Origin: an uncultured bacterium
GTDB lineage: Bacteria; Actinomycetota; Coriobacteriia; Coriobacteriales; Coriobacteriaceae
Direction of reading: 5' to 3'
Assembly (NCBI GenBank): GCA_905214105.1
Contig: CAJMKK010000009.1
Span: 18,289-82,288 of the forward strand
DNA: 64,000 nucleotides
Part shown: piece by piece, positions 43,994-54,014 of the stretch
Position numbering within the stretch: the first letter of the stretch is position 1
Layout: each line of letters opens with the position of its first letter
Program-made: the position numbers and the translations under genes
The notes under the pieces: model-generated
Told to the model about the DNA's origin: nothing
The model's database searches: none
Seen by the model: only the letters and a program-made list of their open reading frames with translations

Positions 43994-45097
43994 TTAGTAC
44001 ATTCCGTACGGCGAAAGCATGGCACGCTGCGAGCAGCTCGCAAACCAAACCGACACGAGTGCAAACATAAATCCGTTGGCAAAACCGTTGGCAAACTGCA
44101 TCGCGCCGCGTTTCCACCACAGCAGGCTGCGATGAAGCACGCCGTCCGAGAGCACCATGAACAGGCCCATGGCAAACGGAATAAAGCACATCATGGCAAA
44201 GGCCGAGAACACGCCCGAGATGGCCGACAGCACCAAAAACGGCGCCACGATGCCCATCAGGTAAAAACCGGTACGGGCCTTGCCTTCCAGGCGCTCGGCC
44301 TCGACATGGGCACGGCCGACCAGGTCGCCGCCCGCGGCACCGTTGGTGCCGGCGTGACCCATGCCGCCAATACGAACCTCGTCGCCATCGTGCGTGCCGG
44401 CAGGAAACTCAATCGTCTGCTCGGAGGTCACGCGGGTTCGACCGCTGCCACCGCAATCGGGACAGGGGTCGGCGACGACCTTACCGGAACCGCCGCACTC
44501 GGGGCAGACCGACTGGAACGTGCCGGCGCCAAACAGGAAGGACAGGTCGACATCGATGTGGCCGCGACCGCCGCAGCTCGGGCAGGTATGCGCATGCTCG
44601 GACGAGACGGAGCCCGAGCCGCCACAGTGACCACAGGTATCAAAACGCGTATAGCGGACGGTCTTACGGGCACCGCCCTTGGCCTCCTTGGCGTCGAGCT
44701 TGATGTCGACGACCACGTTGGCGCCGTTCTCGGGATTGTAGGCAGCCTGCCCACGACGCTGCTGGCCCCAGGCGCCACCAAAGGGGAAGCCGCCCTCAAA
44801 GGGATTGCCATAACCCGTGCTGCCGGCGTAGCCGCCACCATAGGGCGAAGCCGTAGGAGCACCGGCAAAGGGATTGCCCGAGCGCATGGCGTCATAGCGA
44901 GCACGCTTCTGCTCGTCCGAAAGCACGGCGTAGGCCTCGGAAACCTCTTTGAACTTTTCCTCGGCATCCGGCTCTTTATTGACGTCCGGATGGAGCTTGC
45001 GGGCCTTTTGCTGGAAAGCCTTTTGTATATCACGCGAGGTGGCGTCCTTGGAGACGCCCAGGATCTCGTAGTAATCTTTTTCGTTCATCGTCGCCAT
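43994..45097 (-). CDS. Membrane-anchored DnaJ-like protein
   Basis: A 367-residue J protein. The J domain (about 5-70; HPDVN) and four zinc repeats ([32 protein letters not shown]) are present, but the C-terminal substrate domain is cut to about 50 residues and replaced by two or three hydrophobic helices (from [16 protein letters not shown] to [13 protein letters not shown]). This puts a DnaJ zinc core at the membrane. The ATG at 45097 has AGGAGG nine bases upstream. It lies directly before dnaJ and probably recruits DnaK to membrane or secreted clients; this is inference. Confidence 0.85.
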   Translation of the reverse strand: MATMNEKDYYEILGVSKDATSRDIQKAFQQKARKLHPDVNKEPDAEEKFKEVSEAYAVLSDEQKRARYDAMRSGNPFAGAPTASPYGGGYAGSTGYGNPFEGGFPFGGAWGQQRRGQAAYNPENGANVVVDIKLDAKEAKGGARKTVRYTRFDTCGHCGGSGSVSSEHAHTCPSCGGRGHIDVDLSFLFGAGTFQSVCPECGGSGKVVADPCPDCGGSGRTRVTSEQTIEFPAGTHDGDEVRIGGMGHAGTNGAAGGDLVGRAHVEAERLEGKARTGFYLMGIVAPFLVLSAISGVFSAFAMMCFIPFAMGLFMVLSDGVLHRSLLWWKRGAMQFANGFANGFMFALVSVWFASCSQRAMLSPYGMY

Positions 45098-45155
45098 GCG
45101 CGGCAACCTCCTGCTCACAGCAGCGTATATAATGCGGTCATTCTACCCGAGCGGC

Positions 45156-46388
45156 CTAAGCTAGACCCCAAAACAGCTCGAACAGCACATTTCCATCGAG
45201 CCAACCCAAGTGGGTGGGAGCCAGACGGGCGCGAGTGCGACCTTCGATAACATCTTTCGATGTAACGCGCCCCGCATGCCCTTTAGCATCATCGGACACC
45301 CAGGAGGCAAGGCCCAACTCGAGCGCGCGGTCGCAAGCCGCCGCCAGCTCGTCCTCGGGGATAATGTTTGCCGAGCGAACCAACAGGTCAGACCCAACGC
45401 CGCGCGTCATGCGACAGGCGAGCATCAAATCCTCGGCTGCTGCCTCGCGCTGCGACAGACACTCGGCATCAAACGTCGTCGCAGCATCGTCGCGCTGTAC
45501 CAGACGCACGCGATACGCGTCGCCTCGAGCAAGTGCGCCGCAAAACAGCCCGGCCAAGCGAGCGAAGTCCCCAGCATCGAGCATGCCGGCGGCAGAGCGG
45601 CCCAGACCCAGGTAACCCTGTCCGGTCCAGTAGGCAATGTTATGGGCGCATTCATGGCCGTCGAGCGCGTAGCTCGCCACCTCATACGGGTGATAGCCGG
45701 CGGCACCCAGGAGCTCGCGCGCCACGTCCATGCAGGCGGCCTGAAAATCCTCGTCGGGCTCGAGCGACTCGTCACGGCACGCCATGCGATAGAGGGGCGT
45801 CCCCACCTCGAGCGTGAGCGGGTAAACCGACACATGATGCGGAACCGCCGCCAGCACGCCCTCGAGCGTACGCTTCCAACTCGCTGCGGTCTGCCCGGGA
45901 AGTCCGCACATAAGGTCGCACGACACGTCAAGCCCAGCGTCCTTGACCGTCGCGATGGCGGCGAGCGCCCGATCGGCATCGTGAATGCGGCCGATGGCGG
46001 TAAGTTCGGTGTTATCGAGCGTTTGCACGCCCAGAGAAACGCGTGTGACACCAACCTTGGCAAGCGCAGTAGCAAGCTCGGCGGTCAGCGACTCGGGATT
46101 GGCCTCGCAGGTAAACTCAACGGGGGCGCACCACGCACGAATACGCCGCGCCAGCTCCACCAGGCGCTCCCCCGCCAGCGACGGCGTGCCGCCGCCAACA
46201 TAGACGGTGCGGATCTGGTCGAGGGCCCCAGCCTTGCCAAAAGCATCGAGACGCGCGAACAACTGCTCAAAATAGGAATCGAGCGCGGCATCCAAATCAC
46301 ACGAAGCAAAGCTGCGCGAGTCGAAGTCGCAGTAGCGGCACTTTTGGGCACAGAACGGCACGTGCACGTACAGCGCGGTAACGGCCAC
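45156..46388 (-). CDS. hemW: Heme chaperone HemW (CPO-III-like radical SAM)
   Basis: A 410-residue radical-SAM protein with CAQKCRYCDF, in which the C-x3-C-x2-C triad is followed by the extra conserved residue of HemW. Other motifs are TVYVGGGTPSL, GVQTL and CDLMCGLPGQT. HemW binds heme and hands it to client proteins; it is often misnamed coproporphyrinogen oxidase. The GTG start at 46388 lies two bases after the dusB stop, implying coupling. Confidence 0.92.
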   Translation of the reverse strand: MAVTALYVHVPFCAQKCRYCDFDSRSFASCDLDAALDSYFEQLFARLDAFGKAGALDQIRTVYVGGGTPSLAGERLVELARRIRAWCAPVEFTCEANPESLTAELATALAKVGVTRVSLGVQTLDNTELTAIGRIHDADRALAAIATVKDAGLDVSCDLMCGLPGQTAASWKRTLEGVLAAVPHHVSVYPLTLEVGTPLYRMACRDESLEPDEDFQAACMDVARELLGAAGYHPYEVASYALDGHECAHNIAYWTGQGYLGLGRSAAGMLDAGDFARLAGLFCGALARGDAYRVRLVQRDDAATTFDAECLSQREAAAEDLMLACRMTRGVGSDLLVRSANIIPEDELAAACDRALELGLASWVSDDAKGHAGRVTSKDVIEGRTRARLAPTHLGWLDGNVLFELFWGLA

Positions 46389-46390
46389 CC

Positions 46391-47434
46391 TTAAGCCTCC
46401 AGCGGATGAGGGGGCACCGATTCGCCGGCGGCAAGGGCAGCCTCGCAGGCCACCACATCATGCTCGATCTCATCGACCAGCGCCATAAACTCCTCATACG
46501 TGGAGCAGCGCACCACATGGGCACGCCAAGCGGCGGCATGGGGCATGCCTTTTAAGTACCAGCTTGCGTACGTACGGGCACGCGACATGAGCGGCAGGAG
46601 CTCATGCGTCAGCGTTAGGTGCTCACGCAGGGCGTCCAGGCGCTCGACAGAGCTGCGCGCCGGCACCGGTGTGCCATCGAGCGCAAGAGCGCGAGCATCG
46701 CCAAACACCCACGGGTTCCCGTAGATGCCGCGCGCGATAAACACCGCGCTGGCACCCGAGTTTCGCAGATGCACCGCGGCATCCTCGGCGGTGAACACAT
46801 CACCCGAACCGATCACGGGAATCTCAACGGCATCTGCGACCTCATCGACGACCGACCAATCGGCCTGGCCGGTGTAGAGCTGCGTGGCGCAACGACCATG
46901 CACGGCGACTGCGGCAGCCCCTGCGCCCTCAAGCATCTGGGCAAATGTCGCGGCATTGCGGTCCTCGGCATAAAAGCCTTTGCGAATCTTGACGGTCACG
47001 GGCACGTGCGCCGCGCCCACCGTGGCCTCGACGATCTTCTCCGCCAGGTCGGGCGTGCGCATGAGCGCCGAGCCCTCGCCCTTGGTAACAACCTTGCGGG
47101 CGGGGCATGCCATATTGATATCGATGAGCGACAGGCGATCGCCAACGCGCTCCTCGACGGCAGCGACGGCGCTCGCAAACTGATCGGGCTTGGAGCCGAA
47201 GAGTTGCACGCAAATCTGCTGCTCCTCGTCGGCCGGTAGCACCAGGCGCCAGGTCTTGTTGCTGGCATAGGCAAGGCCCGCCACGCTCACCATCTCGCTG
47301 TAGGCAAGGTTGGCACCGCGACGGCGGCACATGATGCGGTAGGCAGGGTCGGTCACGCCCGCCATGGGAGCCATAAGGAACGGCTGCTCGGCATAGGCGC
47401 CCAGCAGCCGCTTGCTGTATTCAGAAAGCGCCAT
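46391..47434 (-). CDS. dusB: tRNA-dihydrouridine synthase
   Basis: FMN-dependent enzyme reducing uridines in tRNA D-loops, 347 residues with a TIM barrel. Motifs: MAPMAGVTDPAYRIMCRRRGA, QLFGSKPDQF, DINMACPARKV with the catalytic cysteine, VTVKIRKGF, and GSGDVFTAEDA. Family-level call is firm; the B subtype is inferred from the CPA(R/K)KV motif. It starts four bases after lepA. Confidence 0.94.
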   Translation of the reverse strand: MALSEYSKRLLGAYAEQPFLMAPMAGVTDPAYRIMCRRRGANLAYSEMVSVAGLAYASNKTWRLVLPADEEQQICVQLFGSKPDQFASAVAAVEERVGDRLSLIDINMACPARKVVTKGEGSALMRTPDLAEKIVEATVGAAHVPVTVKIRKGFYAEDRNAATFAQMLEGAGAAAVAVHGRCATQLYTGQADWSVVDEVADAVEIPVIGSGDVFTAEDAAVHLRNSGASAVFIARGIYGNPWVFGDARALALDGTPVPARSSVERLDALREHLTLTHELLPLMSRARTYASWYLKGMPHAAAWRAHVVRCSTYEEFMALVDEIEHDVVACEAALAAGESVPPHPLEA

Positions 47435-47438
47435 AGAC

Positions 47439-49250
47439 CTACTCGTCCACCTTGAGGATCGCCATAAAGGCCTCCTGCGGGACCTCGACCGATCCGATGG
47501 CCTTCATGCGCTTCTTGCCCTCTTTCTGCTTCTCGAGCAGCTTGCGCTTACGCGAGATATCGCCGCCGTAGCACTTAGCAAGCACGTCCTTGCGACGCGC
47601 CTTGACGGTGGAGCGGGCAATGATCTTATTGCCGATAGCACCCTGGATGGGCACCTCGAACAGCTGACGCGGGATGATCTCCTTAAGCTTGTCGCACAGG
47701 CCACGGGCCAGGCCATAGGCCTTGTCCTTGTGGACGATAAACGACAGCGCGTCCACCTCATCGCCCGAAAGCAAGATATCGAGCTTAACGAGCTCGGAGG
47801 GACGGTACTCGTTGAACTCGTAGTCGAGCGAGGCATAGCCCTTGGTACGACTCTTGAGCTGGTCAAAGAAGTCCAGGATGAGCTCGGCGAGCGGCATGTC
47901 AAAGCGCATCTCGACCGATTTGCTCGTGAGATGGATCATGTCGGTTGTAATGCCACGGTGCTCGATAGCGAGCTGCATGACGGCACCCGTATACTCGGGC
48001 GGGCAGATGATCTTAGCCTTGAGGTAGGGTTCCTCGATACGCTCGATGCGCGTGGCCTCGGGAAGATCCTGCGGGCTACGGACATCAATCATCTCTCCGT
48101 CAGTCTTGTAGACGTGATAGTCAACCGAGGGGCTCGTGGCAATGAGGTCCAGATTGAACTCGCGCTCCAGGCGTTCCTTGACGACTTCCATGTGCAGCAG
48201 GCCCAGGAAGCCCACACGGAAGCCAAAGCCGAGCGCCACCGAGGTCTCGGGCTCCCACACCAACGACGGGTCGTTGACGTGCAGCTTATCGAGCGCGTCA
48301 CGCAGGTTCTCATAGTCCTTGTTATCGATCGGGAACAGGCCCGTATAGACCATGGGCTTAGCCTCGCGGTAGCCGGGAAGCGGCTCGGGGCAGGGATTCG
48401 ACGCCCACGTGAGGGTATCGCCCACGCGCACGGCCTCGGGGTCCTTCAGGCCCGTGACCACGTAGCCCACCTCGCCGACCGTCAGCGCATCGACCGGAGT
48501 CTCGGCGGGACGCTTGACGCCCACGCCATCGACCAAAAAGTCGCCCTTTGCCTGCATCATGCGCAGGGTATCGCCCTTTTTGATGGAACCGTCAAAGATG
48601 CGCACCGTGGCGACGACGCCGCGATACTCGTCGAAATACGAATCCAGGATGAGTGCCTTGAGCGGCGCGTTCGCATCGCCCTTGGGCGGCGAGATCAAAA
48701 AGACAATGGACTCCAGCAGATCGTGGATACCCTCGCCGGTCTTGCCCGAGACACACACGGCATCGTCGGCAGGGATCGCGAGGTCATCCTCGATCTCGGT
48801 CTTGACCTCGTCGGGGTGCGCCGAGGGAAGGTCAATCTTGTTGATGGCCGGAACAATGTCCAAGTTGGCGTTCATGGCGAGCGTCGCGTTGGAGACGGTC
48901 TGCGCTTCGACGCCCTGCGTAGCGTCGACGACGAGTACCGCACCCTCGCAAGCAGCCAGCGAACGCGAGACCTCGTAGGTGAAGTCCACGTGGCCCGGCG
49001 TATCGATCAGATTGAACTGATACGTCTCACCATCGTCGGCGTCATAGGAAACGCGGACGGCATTGGACTTGATCGTAATGCCGCGCTCGCGCTCGATATC
49101 CATGGTGTCGAGCAGCTGCGACTCCATGTCGCGCTCGTCGACGGTATGGGTGAGCTCGAGGATGCGGTCGCTGATCGTGGACTTGCCATGGTCAATGTGC
49201 GCAACGATCGAGAAGTTGCGGATGTGGGAAATGTCAATTGAAGTATTCAT
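47439..49250 (-). CDS. lepA: Elongation factor 4 (LepA)
   Basis: Back-translocating ribosomal GTPase, 603 residues. G1 is HIDHGKST, G3 DTPGH, G4 NKID, and the family-specific C-terminal domain ends with [26 protein letters not shown]. The ATG at 49250 gives the normal N terminus ([14 protein letters not shown]). The ribosome site is weak. Downstream order lepA-dusB-hemW matches the common lepA-hemW association. Confidence 0.97.
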   Translation of the reverse strand: MNTSIDISHIRNFSIVAHIDHGKSTISDRILELTHTVDERDMESQLLDTMDIERERGITIKSNAVRVSYDADDGETYQFNLIDTPGHVDFTYEVSRSLAACEGAVLVVDATQGVEAQTVSNATLAMNANLDIVPAINKIDLPSAHPDEVKTEIEDDLAIPADDAVCVSGKTGEGIHDLLESIVFLISPPKGDANAPLKALILDSYFDEYRGVVATVRIFDGSIKKGDTLRMMQAKGDFLVDGVGVKRPAETPVDALTVGEVGYVVTGLKDPEAVRVGDTLTWASNPCPEPLPGYREAKPMVYTGLFPIDNKDYENLRDALDKLHVNDPSLVWEPETSVALGFGFRVGFLGLLHMEVVKERLEREFNLDLIATSPSVDYHVYKTDGEMIDVRSPQDLPEATRIERIEEPYLKAKIICPPEYTGAVMQLAIEHRGITTDMIHLTSKSVEMRFDMPLAELILDFFDQLKSRTKGYASLDYEFNEYRPSELVKLDILLSGDEVDALSFIVHKDKAYGLARGLCDKLKEIIPRQLFEVPIQGAIGNKIIARSTVKARRKDVLAKCYGGDISRKRKLLEKQKEGKKRMKAIGSVEVPQEAFMAILKVDE

Positions 49251-49278
49251 GCGGACTATCTTACCCGAGCGGTACAAA

Positions 49279-49312
49279 AAATGGAGCCTGTTCCATAAAA
49301 CAGGCTCCATTT
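49279..49312 (-). terminator. Terminator of rpsT
   Basis: AAATGGAGCCTGTT pairs with AACAGGCTCCATTT (14 bases) around a six-base loop; TTTTTTG follows on the minus strand. A strong intrinsic terminator between rpsT and lepA. Confidence 0.9.
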
Positions 49313-49346
49313 ATGCGCGCAATCTGTGTGGTGTGAAATTTACAAC

Positions 49347-49613
49347 TTAGGCGTTGATGCTGTTCACGAGCTTGGCAAGACCGGACTTGCGGTTGGAAGC
49401 CTGGTTCTTGTGGATAACATGCTTGGCGGCAGCCATGTCGAGACGCTTGGTGACGGTCTTGAGGGCAGCCTGGGCCTTCTCGGCGTCGCCCTCGGCGACG
49501 GCGGACTGGACGTGCTTGGTCAGCGTCTTGAGCTCGGACTTGACAGCCTTGTTACGCATGCGAGCTGCCTCATTGGTGCGGATACGCTTCTTCTGAGACT
49601 TGATGTTTGCCAC
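49347..49613 (-). CDS. rpsT: Ribosomal protein bS20
   Basis: An 88-residue helical 16S-binding protein with [27 protein letters not shown] and [21 protein letters not shown]. The GTG at 49613 is the start; AAAGGA lies nine bases upstream. S20 autoregulates its own translation in E. coli; here the leader forms a hairpin followed by a T-run (49636-49685). Confidence 0.97.
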   Translation of the reverse strand: MANIKSQKKRIRTNEAARMRNKAVKSELKTLTKHVQSAVAEGDAEKAQAALKTVTKRLDMAAAKHVIHKNQASNRKSGLAKLVNSINA

Positions 49614-49635
49614 TTCTGGAGTTCCTTTCGAGTTC

Positions 49636-49685
49636 CTTGCAAAAAATGTATGACACCTCTGAGACACGGTGAGGTCATGCAAGCG
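49636..49685 (-). promoter_or_regulatory. Structured leader of rpsT
   Basis: On the minus strand the transcript can fold as CTTGCA...TGCAAG enclosing ATGACCTC paired with GAGGTGTCAT; a TTTTTT run lies just after the inner stem. It lies between the -10 (49689-49694) and the GTG start, so it could attenuate rpsT. It could also be a plain terminator of holA read-through. Confidence 0.45.
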
Positions 49686-49688
49686 CCT

Positions 49689-49697
49689 ACTATAGCA
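49689..49697 (-). promoter_or_regulatory. Extended -10 promoter of rpsT
   Basis: TGCTATAGT on the minus strand has the extended -10 TG and a close -10 hexamer. No good -35 was found. The same GTGCTATAGT occurs before rpmB. Confidence 0.5.
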
Positions 49698-49746
49698 CGC
49701 TCCCCCTCAAAGGGATAGAACGAATTTGTCAAATAGGCAGGTATCA

Positions 49747-50709
49747 TCACGATTTTCTCAAGATGTTCGTAATCCAGAGCAAAAGCGCAGTCTGAGAATC
49801 GGCCGAACCCTTAAGCGCGAGCTCCACATCGACCGCGCCCTCGAGCGCCGCGACCAGCTCTGCCATCGAATAGCGGCGTGCCCAGGTCAGGTGATTTTTG
49901 ACCTGCCAGGACTGGAGCTTGAGCGTTGCGGCAAGCTCGCGGCCCTGCCCACGAGAGTCAAGCGCCTTGGCGACGATCAGCTCACGGATGCGGCCGCACA
50001 GCAATGTGTAGGTCCACACGTAACTCTTGACGGGCAGTAAATTGAAGAGCTCAAGCGAGCGGCGTATATCACGAGCCGATACCGCGTTGAGAAAATCCCA
50101 GGGCTGGACCTCGGCCGTGCGGACGATCCAGCGTTCCACATCGGCAAGCTCAATCTGAGGGGCCTCGACCATCTGGGCAAGCTTGGCCAAGTCGTTATCG
50201 AGCATGCGGGTGTTCTCGCCCGAGCGCGAGACAAGCTCCTCGGCGGCCGCCGCCGAGATGGACTTGCCGTGTTGCGTCGCCATCTGCTGCACGCGGCGTG
50301 GGAGCTCCCAGCGCTTGGTGCCCGAGCAATCGATGACGGCCTTCTTGTCAATCTTGGCGATCGCCTTGTACAGGCGCGTATTCTTGGCGAGCGAATCGGC
50401 GATAATAAGGCAGACCGTTGTGGGACTTGGACTCGCCAGATACTCGACGAGCGGCTCGGAAACCGCCTTGGCAAGCTTGGAGCAGCCGTCAAGGATTACC
50501 AGGCGAAACTCGCTGCCCATGGGAAAGGTATTGAGCGAGCCAATGATCGACTCGATATCGGGGTCTTTGGTCATGTCGCGTTCATCGAGGTTGAACTCAA
50601 CCATACCCGACTTTTCCAAGCGAGCTTTCATACGCGAGACGGCGTGGTCGCGCTTGACCCCATCGGTACCAACGATCAGATATGCCGGCAGCAGACCGGT
50701 TTCGGGCAT
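49747..50709 (-). CDS. holA: DNA polymerase III subunit delta
   Basis: Clamp-loader subunit of 320 residues that opens the sliding clamp. The sequence has the HolA pattern: AYLIVGTDGVKRDHAVSRMKARLE, SLNTFPMGSEFRLVILDGCSKLAK, NTRLYKAIAKIDKKAVIDC and QPWDFLNAVSARDIRRSLELFNLL. The start at 50709 follows GAGAGGGGAG; an earlier ATG at 50751 lacks a site. It follows comEC in transcription, an order (comEC-holA-rpsT) conserved in Gram-positive bacteria. Confidence 0.93.
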   Translation of the reverse strand: MPETGLLPAYLIVGTDGVKRDHAVSRMKARLEKSGMVEFNLDERDMTKDPDIESIIGSLNTFPMGSEFRLVILDGCSKLAKAVSEPLVEYLASPSPTTVCLIIADSLAKNTRLYKAIAKIDKKAVIDCSGTKRWELPRRVQQMATQHGKSISAAAAEELVSRSGENTRMLDNDLAKLAQMVEAPQIELADVERWIVRTAEVQPWDFLNAVSARDIRRSLELFNLLPVKSYVWTYTLLCGRIRELIVAKALDSRGQGRELAATLKLQSWQVKNHLTWARRYSMAELVAALEGAVDVELALKGSADSQTALLLWITNILRKS

Positions 50710-50787
50710 TGCGCTCCCCTCTCGCAGACTCTCGAATTCGTACTGTGCCATTTTAGCCCAGGGGCCAGCCGCGCGCCAACGATGTCA

Positions 50788-53091
50788 TCACGGTCGCTGG
50801 CATCTCATCGCAAAGCCATTCGCAGTCGGCGCGACGGTAATGTCGCCGTGTTCGATGGTGCACGCGAACACACCACCCGCTTCCTTCACGGCATCGACGC
50901 AGGCATCGGACGGATGGCCGTATCGATTCCCCTCGCCCGCGCTCGCAAGGGAAAGCTCGGGCTTCAGGACGTCCAGCAACTCACCATCGACTGAAACCTT
51001 GGAGCCGTGATGCCCAAGTTTAAGGACATCGATATCCCCCACCTCCTGCACGAATTCCCGTTCTTGGTCGAGCTCGGCATCACCGGTGAGGAGCATGCGC
51101 AGGCCCTTGCCTTCCTGAACATAAGAGAGCAGCAGGACAAGGGAGTCCTCATTTCCCTCGCCATCCACGGACTCGAATGGCCACATCACGTGGGCGCAAA
51201 ATGAGCCGATGTCGACCGTATCCCCACGGCGCACCTGCCGATACTCCACGCCAGGTCGGTTCAATACCTCGGCAGGAGCATCCTCCAGCGCATCCGCCGC
51301 CACGGCAATCGTTCCGACCGAAAACTGTTCGAGCACGGCAGGCAGACCACCCCAGTGGTCCTCATCCCAATGCGTCACAAAGACGGCATCGATATGGTGC
51401 ACGTTATTGCGGACCAACGCCGCCACCACGCGCTCGTCGAGTCCGCAATCGACGAGTGCTACTGCGCCGCCCTGGCGGATAAGAATCGCATCGGCCTGGC
51501 CCACATCGAGCACCGTCACCGAAGGCGGAGCGAATCGATCCCAGTAGACGTACGGAATCGCAGCCAAGAGCACAAGGCATGCAAGCCCCACCGCCATAGG
51601 ACGCGCACGGGGACGCGGCCACCGGACAAGCAGAACCGCCAGCAAACACGGCACTAGGTAAATCCACATGCTATCGGGCGGCACGCTCACGGATGCACCC
51701 GGCACGGCGGCAAACAGCTGCTCGAAGAACAGCGCGCAACGGGCGGCAATCATGGGCACAACGAGCGCCCAAGTCCGCAACGGTCCCACGAGCGAAAAGG
51801 GAACCAGCACGATGGACACAGCAAGCAGTACGCTCACCACCGGACCGATGACCGCATTTGCCAGCGGAGCAATGAGCGAGAACGTACCGAAGGCAGGAAT
51901 GGTAATGGGAAATGTCGCCAACTGCGAGCACAGCGTGACGGAAAGCATGCTGGCAACGCCCGATGGCACGCCCAGCTCACCCAAAGCGAAGGTCGCATAG
52001 GGGCAAAAGCACAGAATGGCTAAGACGCTGGCACATGAAAGCTGAAAGCCCATCTCGAACAGCACCGTCGGCCGCAGTAGCACAAAGATGGACATGGTAA
52101 CAAAGAGTGCCGATGCGCCGTGCCGGCGACGCCCCGCGCCGTTTACGACAAGCGTCGCGAACACCATGCAGCACGCGCGCACGGCAGAGGGAGACGCGCC
52201 CGTAAAGGTAGCGTAGCCCACAAGCGTTATCGCCAGTATCGCCCGCTGAAGACCACGTGAGCACCGAGTCTTTTGCAATAAACCCTCGATTAAAAACCCC
52301 ACGATAGCCAAATGGCTGCCCGAGACGGCGATAAGATGCGCCGTTCCCGTCACCGAAAACCAGTCGCCCGCCGGCTGGGCGCGCAGCTCGGCCGAACGAC
52401 CGCAGACGACACCGGCTATGAGCGCACGCGCCGGGTCGGTCGCAGGCGCGATAGACGCAAGCAGCCCATTTCGCAGTCGAAGCAGCGGCTCCGGAGAGCC
52501 CTCATCGACCGACACAATCCGAACGGCTTTAACCTTGCGCGCCTCGCCTCGAAGCACGCGTGAGCGCCCATACGCATCGTTCTCAAAGCGCGAAATTCGA
52601 CCGATAGCACGTACATGCGAACCGGCGTCGAGCTCGCGATCACACGACAGCCGCACCTGACCCAAACGCTTTTCGCCCGCATACGCATCGCAGGCATAGG
52701 AGTACGCACCGTCACTGATGGACGGGTCGCCGTGCACAACAAACTCGAGACTGCTCGCAGCCCGATTATCCAGTGCGCTCGAAGCACGCAGTGTCCCGAT
52801 CGCCCAACCCGCGGACACGACCGCCCCCGCCAAGAAGCCAAGGCCCGCGGCATAAAGCCATCGTCTCCACCGCACAAGGCGCATACAGGACCGAGCCAAT
52901 ACGATACAAGCCGCAGCCGCAACGGGAATGGCCATAAGCGACGCGGCGGGCGCTGCCCGCTCTCCCAACAGCAAATCGGCCGCCATGTTAAGTACCAAGC
53001 CACAGCTCACACACAAGCCGGCACAAAGCGCCATCGTCCACGGCATCAATGGTCGTGGTGGCATCACTTGCTCGCGCTCGGTCGCACTCAT
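50788..53091 (-). CDS. comEC: DNA uptake channel ComEC/Rec2
   Basis: A 767-residue competence protein. An N-terminal DUF4131 region with helices is followed by the Competence channel domain (GVVCGRSAELRAQPAGDWFSVTGTAHLIAVSGSHLAIVG) and a C-terminal metallo-beta-lactamase domain (VTHWDEDHWGGLPAVL, LKLGHHGSKVS). It takes up single-stranded DNA through the membrane and may degrade the second strand. The start overlaps the comEA stop by four bases (ATGA). With comEA it is a partial competence set; no type IV pilus genes are in the window. Confidence 0.95.
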   Translation of the reverse strand: MSATEREQVMPPRPLMPWTMALCAGLCVSCGLVLNMAADLLLGERAAPAASLMAIPVAAAACIVLARSCMRLVRWRRWLYAAGLGFLAGAVVSAGWAIGTLRASSALDNRAASSLEFVVHGDPSISDGAYSYACDAYAGEKRLGQVRLSCDRELDAGSHVRAIGRISRFENDAYGRSRVLRGEARKVKAVRIVSVDEGSPEPLLRLRNGLLASIAPATDPARALIAGVVCGRSAELRAQPAGDWFSVTGTAHLIAVSGSHLAIVGFLIEGLLQKTRCSRGLQRAILAITLVGYATFTGASPSAVRACCMVFATLVVNGAGRRRHGASALFVTMSIFVLLRPTVLFEMGFQLSCASVLAILCFCPYATFALGELGVPSGVASMLSVTLCSQLATFPITIPAFGTFSLIAPLANAVIGPVVSVLLAVSIVLVPFSLVGPLRTWALVVPMIAARCALFFEQLFAAVPGASVSVPPDSMWIYLVPCLLAVLLVRWPRPRARPMAVGLACLVLLAAIPYVYWDRFAPPSVTVLDVGQADAILIRQGGAVALVDCGLDERVVAALVRNNVHHIDAVFVTHWDEDHWGGLPAVLEQFSVGTIAVAADALEDAPAEVLNRPGVEYRQVRRGDTVDIGSFCAHVMWPFESVDGEGNEDSLVLLLSYVQEGKGLRMLLTGDAELDQEREFVQEVGDIDVLKLGHHGSKVSVDGELLDVLKPELSLASAGEGNRYGHPSDACVDAVKEAGGVFACTIEHGDITVAPTANGFAMRCQRP

Positions 53092-53801
53092 ACGCAGATG
53101 CAATCTTTGATTTTGGCAAGCTTCTTCTCGCCGATTCCCGACACACGCATCAGATCGTCAACCGAGGCAAAAGCACCGTTCTTTGTCCGCTCATCGATAA
53201 TCGACTGGGCCATGGAGGGACCGATGCCCGAGAGCGTCTGTAGCTCTTCTGCGCTTGCCGTATTGATGTTTACTAGGCCTGTTGTGCCACTCACGCCCGA
53301 TGATGCGGAAGCCCCACCATCAACACCGGCTTCCGCAATGGACGCCTGCTGCCCCCCTATCGTTGGAACGTGAATCTTCTGTCCATCGACGACCTTAGAT
53401 GCCCGATTGAGCCCCGTAACGTCTGCCTCGGGCGCCAGCCCGCCGGCGGCATCAATCGCCTGAGCCACCCGCGCGCCGTCCTTGAGACGATATACGCCGG
53501 GCGACACAACGGCGCCATCGACATCGACATAGACCTCTGCCGCGGCAGAAGCCTTAGTCGAAGAACCTTCGGATGTCTTTCCGCTCGAGGTATCACCGGA
53601 TCCCGGCTCCACCAACGAGCCCGAACCGTCAGTGCGCTCAAACGACACGCCACCGGCACCGCCGCCAAGGTTCGCCATCGCCAGTCCACTCGCCATCGCA
53701 ATGACGACCAGTATCGCCATCACCACTGCCTTATGACCGAACAGCTTGTCCGCCAAGCGGTCCATCCGTTTGACTCGTTCGTGTTGTTCGCGCTGCGCCA
53801 T
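53088..53801 (-). CDS. comEA: Competence DNA receptor ComEA
   Basis: A 237-residue membrane-anchored DNA-binding protein: a cytoplasmic N terminus, one helix (AVVMAILVVIAMASGLAMANL), a Gly/Ser linker, a SLBB domain (YVDVDGAVVSPGVYRLKDGARVAQAI) and a C-terminal double HhH DNA-binding domain (VNINTASAEELQTLSGIGPSMAQSIIDER). The start at 53801 follows GGGAGG. It is coupled to comEC. Confidence 0.94.
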   Translation of the reverse strand: MAQREQHERVKRMDRLADKLFGHKAVVMAILVVIAMASGLAMANLGGGAGGVSFERTDGSGSLVEPGSGDTSSGKTSEGSSTKASAAAEVYVDVDGAVVSPGVYRLKDGARVAQAIDAAGGLAPEADVTGLNRASKVVDGQKIHVPTIGGQQASIAEAGVDGGASASSGVSGTTGLVNINTASAEELQTLSGIGPSMAQSIIDERTKNGAFASVDDLMRVSGIGEKKLAKIKDCICV

Positions 53802-53974
53802 AGCAAAACCTCCCAACACCATCGTGTCAGGAAAGGAGCTCCGCAACAGCCACGCTCCAAAACCGGTTTTAGCGGTCAAACCAAAAACCAACCAAAACCT
53901 TGCACAAATCTGTCCATTTATTCAGGCACACGTCAGCAAATGGACACTTAGCCGCAAAATGCCCAGATAGCAAA

Positions 53975-54004
53975 AGACCGACGATGCAGGCGCATCGTCG
54001 GTCT
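53975..54004 (-). terminator. Terminator of thiI
   Basis: AGACCGACGATGC pairs with GCATCGTCGGTCT around a four-base loop; TTTTGC follows on the minus strand. It separates the thiI unit from comEA. Confidence 0.85.
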
Positions 54005-54014
54005 ATGCACAAAT

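Noticed and set aside
47412..49241. 609-codon plus-strand frame opposite lepA
   Set aside because: Mirror of lepA codon bias; lepA has all GTPase motifs on the minus strand.
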